DNA of 64,000 nt from Holophagales bacterium. Lineage in GTDB: Bacteria > Acidobacteriota > Thermoanaerobaculia > UBA5066. Numbering within the stretch: the first letter of the stretch is position 1; each line of letters opens with the position of its first letter. The translations under genes and the position numbers were made by a program. The DNA lies in assembly GCA_016716705.1 (NCBI GenBank), contig JADJVF010000007.1, positions 155,389 through 219,388 of the forward strand. Direction: 5' to 3'. The notes under the pieces are model-generated. The model was given only the letters and a program-made list of their open reading frames with translations. It was not told the DNA's origin and did not search any database. Positions 59,369 to 64,000 of this stretch are shown piece after piece.

Positions 59369-61306
59369 ATGAGACTTCGCCCGCTCCTCCTCGCACTCGC
59401 CCCCGGACTCCTCGCCGCGCTCCCGCTCGCGGGGGCCGACACCCCGATCCACGACCTCCAGGGGACGGGGGCGTCGAGCCCGTTCGCCGGGCAGTCCGTG
59501 ACGACGACGGGTGTCGTCACGGCCCTGCGGACGAACGGCTTCTACCTCCAGGCCCCCGACTCCGAGGCCGACGCCGACCCGGCGACCTCCGAGGGGGTCT
59601 TCGTTTTCACCTCGTCGGCGCCCCCCTCGACCGCGGCTGTCGGGAACCGGGTCCGCGTGACCGGCACCGTCGTGGAGTACCGGCCGTCGGCCGACCCGGC
59701 GAGCCCTCCGTTGACGGAGATCGGCGGGGGCCCTTTCGTCGCCTTCCTCTCCTCCGGGAACCCCCTCCCCGCGCCGGTCCTCCTCACCTCCGCGGACCTT
59801 TCTCCGGCGGGGCCGTTCGACCGGCTCGAGCGGTACGAGGGGATGCGCGTGCACGTCTCCGCCCTCCTCGTCGTCGCGCCGACGGGCGGGACCTTCGACG
59901 AGGTCACCGCGACGGGGCGCTCGAACGGCGTCCTCGTCGGCGTCCTGCCGGGCGTGCCGCGCCCGTTCCGCGAAGCGGGGGCCGACCCGCTGACGCCGCT
60001 CCCGGCCGGGAGCCCCTGCTGCGTCCCGCGATTCGACGGGAACCCCGAGCGGCTCCGCGTCGACACCGACGGGCTCGCCGGCGCCGCGTCCGTCGACGTC
60101 GCCTCCGGGACGATGCTCCGGGACCTCGTCGGCCCGCTCGACTACGCCTACCGCACCTACACGCTCCTTCCCGAGAGCGCGCCGGCCGTGTCGGGCTCGC
60201 CCGCCGCGCGCGCCGTCCCCTTGCCGAGGAGCGACGAGCTGACCGTCGGCTCGCTGAATCTCGAGCGCTTCTTCGACGCGACGCCGGGTGACGGGACGCC
60301 GGGCAGCGAGGGCCCGACGCTCTCGCCCGAGGCCTTCGCGAGGCGCCTCTCGAAGGCCTCCCTGGCGATCCGGACTCTCCTGCGCTCGCCCGACGTCCTG
60401 GCCGCCGTCGAGGTCGAGAACCTTTCGACGCTCCGCGCGCTCGCGGCGCGGATCTCCGCCGACGCCCTCGCGGCGGGCGAGGCCGACCCGGCGTACCAGG
60501 CCTTTCTCGTCGAAGGGAACGACGCGAGCGGCATCGACGTCGGCTATCTCGTCGCGGGGCGCGTCGACGTCCTGTCCGTCGTGCAGGAAGGGAAGTCGGC
60601 GACCTATACCGACCCGACGACCGGGAGCACGCTTCTGCTGAACGACCGGCCGCCTCTCGTCCTGACCGCCCGCCGGGCGGCGCCCGACGGGACGGATGTC
60701 GTCTTCACCGTGGTCGCCAACCACCTGCGCTCCCTCTCGGGAGTCGAGGAGGATTCCTCCAACGGCCGCTGGACGCGGGCCAAGCGCCAGGCGCAGGCGG
60801 AGTTCCTCGGATCGCTCCTTTCGCGCCTGCAGTCGGAGAGCCCCGACGCACCTCTCCTGGCCGTCGGGGACTTCAACGCGTTCGAGTTCAGCGACGGCCT
60901 CGCCGACGTGATCGGGACCGTCCGCGGCGCCCCGGCCCCCGCGGACCAGGTCGTCGTGAACCGGAGCGTCGACCTCGTCGAGCCCGACTTTGTCGACCTC
61001 TGCGCCAGCGAACCTTTCCTGCCCCAGGCCGAGCGCTATTCGTTCGTCTTCGACGGAACCGCCCAGCTTCTCGACCACGTCCTCGTCTCGGCGGCCACCG
61101 TACCGCGAGTGACTGGCCTGGCCTTCGCGCGCATCGGGAGCGACTTCCCCGAGTCCATACGCGCCGACGCGAACCGGCCCGAGCGCCTCACCGACCACGA
61201 TGCGCCGGTCGTGAGGCTCCGGCTCGACACGACCGGACGCCGTCCGGCGACGATCCCCCGCGCGGACCTCGAGCATCCGGCTCCGGTGCGCAACCCCCGT
61301 CCGTGA
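59369..61306 (+). CDS. Secreted endonuclease/exonuclease/phosphatase family nuclease (ExeM/NucH-like)
   Basis: 645 residues with a signal peptide (RLRPLLLALAPGLLAALPLAGA). An N-terminal OB-like domain has LQGTGASSPFAGQSVTTTGV and GFYLQAPDSEADADPATSEG, followed by GNRVRVTGTVVEY. This is the ExeM/NucH DNA-binding region. The C-terminal EEP domain starts at LTVGSLNLERFFD, with AAVEVENLSTL, VVANHLRSL, VGDFNAFEFSD and LTDHDAPVV carrying the metal and catalytic Asp/His residues. It probably degrades extracellular DNA for nutrition or biofilm turnover. The gene at 1-455 shares its N-terminal motif. It may be co-transcribed with cls (13 bases upstream). Confidence 0.92.
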   Translation: MRLRPLLLALAPGLLAALPLAGADTPIHDLQGTGASSPFAGQSVTTTGVVTALRTNGFYLQAPDSEADADPATSEGVFVFTSSAPPSTAAVGNRVRVTGTVVEYRPSADPASPPLTEIGGGPFVAFLSSGNPLPAPVLLTSADLSPAGPFDRLERYEGMRVHVSALLVVAPTGGTFDEVTATGRSNGVLVGVLPGVPRPFREAGADPLTPLPAGSPCCVPRFDGNPERLRVDTDGLAGAASVDVASGTMLRDLVGPLDYAYRTYTLLPESAPAVSGSPAARAVPLPRSDELTVGSLNLERFFDATPGDGTPGSEGPTLSPEAFARRLSKASLAIRTLLRSPDVLAAVEVENLSTLRALAARISADALAAGEADPAYQAFLVEGNDASGIDVGYLVAGRVDVLSVVQEGKSATYTDPTTGSTLLLNDRPPLVLTARRAAPDGTDVVFTVVANHLRSLSGVEEDSSNGRWTRAKRQAQAEFLGSLLSRLQSESPDAPLLAVGDFNAFEFSDGLADVIGTVRGAPAPADQVVVNRSVDLVEPDFVDLCASEPFLPQAERYSFVFDGTAQLLDHVLVSAATVPRVTGLAFARIGSDFPESIRADANRPERLTDHDAPVVRLRLDTTGRRPATIPRADLEHPAPVRNPRP

Positions 61307-61313
61307 GGTGAGC

Positions 61314-62978
61314 ATGGCCGACGACCTCCTCGAGACCCTCGAATCCGCCCGGCGCCGGCGCCCCGGGGCCCGCGAGGCCGAGGCCGCACTCCGGGCGGCC
61401 GCCTCGTTCGAGCCGCGCGACGCCGCGACGCTGGCCCGGCTCCACGACGCGCTCCTCTTCCTTCGGGCCTATCCGCACTCGCCGCGCGTCCTCGCCCTCG
61501 CGGAAGAGGCGCTCTCCCTCACGGAGGGGCACGTCGCCCGCCTCGCGGAAGCCTCCGCCCGCCTCGCGGACCTCGATGACCCCTCCGTTGCCGGCCTCGC
61601 CGGCGTCCCCATCGCGATGCCCTTCTCGTGGGCCGCGGCCTCCTGGCTCGCGCGCCGCGACCCGGAGCGCCTCCGCGTCGACTGGGACGCCGAGGACCTC
61701 CCGGACCGCCTCGCCGCGTTCCTGCCGAGGTTCGTTCCGCTCCTCGAGGAGCAGGCGCGCGTCGACGCGAACGTCCCGTTCCGCGAGTACGTCGACGCGG
61801 CCCGCGGTGCCACCCCCGACGCCGCCTGGCTCGTCGGGTGTCTCGCCGCGCTCCCGTACCCCGGCTCCGTCAAGGCGGAGCTCTGGGAAGCGACGGGCCT
61901 CCAGCTCGTCTGGACGCCGCGCCCCACCGATTCGCGGGGCCTCGCGCGATTCCCCTCTCCCGCACCCTTCTGCACCGACGCGCCGCTCCTGGCTCGCCGC
62001 GACGTCTCCGTCGCCGCCGAGCTGGCCGCGCCCTCTCCGCCCCTCGTCCGCCTCTCGCGCCGCGACGGCGCGGCGCTCCTGGATGCGGCCCGCGCGGCGA
62101 TGGCCGTCCGCTACCGCGAGCTCCCCGCCTTCTCCGCGGGCGACCCTTCGGCCGTCTTCCGCGCCGACGTCGGCCGGGGGACGTCGATCTTCGTCACCGG
62201 CCTCGTCCGCGAAGCACGGCTCCCGCTCCGCGCCGGCTTCGGCACGCTCTTCGTGCGCAACGGCGTCCTCGTCGGCTACGGCGACCTCCACGCCGCCCTC
62301 TCGCGCGCCGACGTCAGCCTCAACGTCTTCTACGCCTTCCGCGACGGCGAATCGGCCTGGCTCTACGCCCGCCTCCTCGCCGTCTGCCGCGCCGTCACCG
62401 GCGCCGCGCAGCTCTCCGTCGACCCGTACCAGATCGGCCTGGGGAACGAAGAGGCCATCTCCTCCGGCGCGTTCTGGTTCTACCGAAAGCTCGGCTTCCG
62501 CTCCGCCGACGCCGCCCTAGAACGCCTTGCGAGCCGCGAGGAATCCCACCTCGCCGGCTCGCCCGGCCGCCGGACGTCTCCCGCCTTCCTCCGCCGCCTC
62601 ACCACCGCCCCGCTCCTCTACGACGTCCCCGGCGAGCGGCCCGCGCTCCCGGACGCCTTCCACCTTCGCGACGTTGGCCTTGACGCGGCGCGACGCATGG
62701 CCGCGTCTGGCCTCTCTTCCGACGCCTGGCGCGCCCGGGCGGCTTCACGCGTCCGGCGCGCGCTGCGCCTCGCGCCTCGCTCCGCCGGCGAGTGCGAGGC
62801 CCGCAACGGCCTTGCCCAGCTCCTCGACCTCGTCGACCTCACCTCCTGGGCCCCCGCCGAGAGGCGCGCCCTCGCGGCGCTCGTCCGCGCGAAGTCCGGC
62901 CGGGACGAGCGCCGCTACGCCAGGGTCACGTCGGCGAATCACCGCCTCGCCGAAGCGCTCGTCGCCGTTTCACTCTGA
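61314..62978 (+). CDS. Large protein with C-terminal GNAT-like region, function unknown
   Basis: 554 residues without a signal peptide or membrane helix. The first 300 residues are mainly helical (repeated LARLHDALLFL-type segments) with no recognised domain. The segment YGDLHAALSRADVSLNVFYA and the later QIGLGNEEAISSGAFWFYRK LGF stretch resemble an acetyltransferase (GNAT) active region, where GNEEAxxSGAFWFYxKLGF is seen in a group of uncharacterised bacterial proteins. The last 120 residues are helical again. It starts 7 bases after the nuclease stop, with a ribosome binding site (gaggtg), so it is likely co-transcribed. An acyltransferase role is plausible but unproven. Confidence 0.75.
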   Translation: MADDLLETLESARRRRPGAREAEAALRAAASFEPRDAATLARLHDALLFLRAYPHSPRVLALAEEALSLTEGHVARLAEASARLADLDDPSVAGLAGVPIAMPFSWAAASWLARRDPERLRVDWDAEDLPDRLAAFLPRFVPLLEEQARVDANVPFREYVDAARGATPDAAWLVGCLAALPYPGSVKAELWEATGLQLVWTPRPTDSRGLARFPSPAPFCTDAPLLARRDVSVAAELAAPSPPLVRLSRRDGAALLDAARAAMAVRYRELPAFSAGDPSAVFRADVGRGTSIFVTGLVREARLPLRAGFGTLFVRNGVLVGYGDLHAALSRADVSLNVFYAFRDGESAWLYARLLAVCRAVTGAAQLSVDPYQIGLGNEEAISSGAFWFYRKLGFRSADAALERLASREESHLAGSPGRRTSPAFLRRLTTAPLLYDVPGERPALPDAFHLRDVGLDAARRMAASGLSSDAWRARAASRVRRALRLAPRSAGECEARNGLAQLLDLVDLTSWAPAERRALAALVRAKSGRDERRYARVTSANHRLAEALVAVSL

Positions 62979-63025
62979 CCCCGTACCCGGAGGACGACGG
63001 CGACCGAGGCCGACCGTGCGGCCCG

Positions 63026-63532
63026 TCAGTCGCGATGGTGGCCGCGGACCGTCGAGTAGATGTAGCCCGCGCCCGCCGCGCTCACGGCCCTGCCGGGGTA
63101 GACCACGTCGTTGTCGAGGGTCAGCCTTCTGAGCCCGCCCGTCCCGTGCCCGAGGGCCGTGTAGCTCCCGGCGCCCGTGACGAAGTTGAACGTTCCCCGC
63201 CACGTCCCCTCCCACGAGCCCCTCGCGTTCGTGAACGAGAAGGTCCCCCAGCACGGCCCCGTCAGTCCGGCGTCGAGGTTGCAGTTCATCGTCACCGGAC
63301 CGACCCCGCTCGCGAGCTCCCCGGCCGGCCCGACCAGCGACTCTTCGAACGTCGTGACCCACCCGCGGATCCTTCCGCCCGGCTCGATGGTCCCCTCGCC
63401 GGGAGTCCAGGGCGCGAGGGCGACCTCGCTTCCGCCTGCGACGAGCTCCGAGTTGCCCGGCGAGGCCTCGCTCGCCGTCATTCCGACCGCGAGCGCGCCC
63501 GCGACCGCCGCGATGATCCATCCGTTCCTCAT
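63026..63532 (-). CDS. Exported protein of unknown function
   Basis: 168 residues with a clear signal peptide (NGWIIAAVAGALAVGMTASEA). The mature part is Gly/Thr/Ser-rich beta sequence: TIEPGGRIRGWVTTFEES, CNLDAGLTGPCWGTFSFTN (two Cys that could form a disulfide) and WEGTWRGTFNFVTGAGSYT. The pattern suggests a small secreted beta-barrel or beta-sandwich, perhaps of the allene-oxide-cyclase-like or lipocalin-like kind, but no family can be named. ATG 63532 sits at the start of the signal peptide and is divergent from the winged-helix regulator. Confidence 0.78.
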   Translation of the reverse strand: MRNGWIIAAVAGALAVGMTASEASPGNSELVAGGSEVALAPWTPGEGTIEPGGRIRGWVTTFEESLVGPAGELASGVGPVTMNCNLDAGLTGPCWGTFSFTNARGSWEGTWRGTFNFVTGAGSYTALGHGTGGLRRLTLDNDVVYPGRAVSAAGAGYIYSTVRGHHRD

Positions 63533-63676
63533 GGCGTCCGTCCTTTCTCCCGGCATCCGGAATCGATCGGGTCCGTCCGCTCTCCGGGCCGGAACGACTG
63601 CAATGCTGGCGGGTGGGCGGATGACATACGTGACGGAAACGCGCAAGATTTCCGCGAATCTCGCGCAGGAGCCTCT

Positions 63677-64000
63677 ATGGCCGTCGACCACCATGTCTAC
63701 CGCTTCGGCGAGTTCACTCTCGACGTCGCGGAGCGCCAGCTGCTGAGGAAGGATCGGGAGGTCCCGCTCCGGCCGAAGGCGTTCGACACCATCGCCTTCC
63801 TCGTCGAGCAGCACGGGCACCTGGTGACGAAGGACGCTCTGGTGGAGCGGGTGTGGCCCGAGACGAGCGTGAGCGACGCGGTCCTGACCCACTGCGTGGC
63901 GGAGGTTCGACGGGCGCTCGACGACCCGGTCGCCAGGCCGCGGTACGTCCGGACGACGTCGGGCGCCGGTTACCGGTTCGTCGGCGCGGTCGAGGTCGCG
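63677..64000 (+). CDS. CadC-like winged-helix transcriptional regulator, partial (right edge)
   Basis: The first 108 codons of a protein running off the window. Residues 8-104 form an OmpR/PhoB-type winged helix: VYRFGEFTLDVAERQLLRKD, LRPKAFDTIAFLVEQHG, LVERVWPETSVSDAVLTHCV (recognition helix region), and RYVRTTSGAGYRFVG closing the wing. In Acidobacteriota such domains usually continue into a transmembrane helix plus WD40/TolB or TPR repeats, so this may be a membrane-bound one-component regulator (inference; that part is outside the window). It is divergent from the secreted unknown gene, with 144 bases between the starts. Confidence 0.9.
   Translation, partial: MAVDHHVYRFGEFTLDVAERQLLRKDREVPLRPKAFDTIAFLVEQHGHLVTKDALVERVWPETSVSDAVLTHCVAEVRRALDDPVARPRYVRTTSGAGYRFVGAVEVA

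Overview
This is a GC-rich chromosomal segment of a Gram-negative-type bacterium. It has a meso-DAP-type MurE, a complete MraZ-to-FtsZ division operon, Ser/Thr kinases fused to WD40/TolB propellers, a CadC-like winged-helix regulator, a giant pyruvate:ferredoxin oxidoreductase, Calx-beta proteins, and frequent GTG/TTG starts with 4-base gene overlaps. Together these fit an Acidobacteriota-like organism (inference; no rRNA is present, so the lineage is not proven). I see no phage, IS element, CRISPR array or plasmid functions.

Layout. 1-1062 (-): a broken secreted Calx-beta gene running off the left edge. 1193-2622: a zinc metallopeptidase, a small membrane protein and tRNA-Ala(GGC) with a clear terminator. 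2719-15354 (-): a long co-directional block with a membrane glycosyltransferase, a WYL regulator, rfbB and galE (surface sugar synthesis), then tpx and a 1545-residue nifJ (anaerobic pyruvate metabolism with peroxide defence), an unknown exported protein, a HAD phosphatase and a secreted esterase. 15503-17197: an SDR enzyme with an altered catalytic site, a B12-binding protein and tRNA-Arg(TCT). 17199-21516: a methyltransferase, a frameshifted papain-like peptidase and a frameshifted Ser/Thr kinase-propeller. 21609-23897 (-): a histone H1-like Lys/Ala peptide and a RiPP-type radical SAM methyltransferase. 24050-27286: a two-propeller sensor fused to a PP2C phosphatase. 27308-32293: an unknown protein, a PlsC acyltransferase, Kup and RNase D.

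32332-45037 (+) is the division and cell-wall operon: promoter and MraZ box, mraZ, rsmH, ftsL, ftsI, murE, murD, ftsW, murC, ftsQ, ftsA, ftsZ. Most genes overlap by 4 bases. murF, mraY and murG are missing from their usual slots. A MASE1 hybrid histidine kinase follows. 47982-50144 (-) is a tightly coupled group of a small membrane protein, a DnaQ-like exonuclease, an RluA-type pseudouridine synthase and a SemiSWEET. 50191-55063 (+) looks like an envelope-stress module: an OB-fold protein, a frameshifted Hsp70-like ATPase, a LiaF-like protein, a frameshifted LytS-type kinase and a LytTR regulator. A KirBac K+ channel and a frameshifted SpoIIE phosphatase lie on the other strand. 57904-62978 (+) holds a cardiolipin synthase, an ExeM-like secreted nuclease and a GNAT-like protein. 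The right edge has a secreted unknown protein and the start of a winged-helix regulator.

Two themes recur. First, ftsI and the esterase (and possibly the radical SAM gene) appear to start at CTG. Second, single-base frameshifts cluster in signalling and accessory genes while the dcw operon and nifJ are intact; three of these lesions are repaired by adding one G to a G run, which suggests sequence or assembly indels rather than real gene decay.
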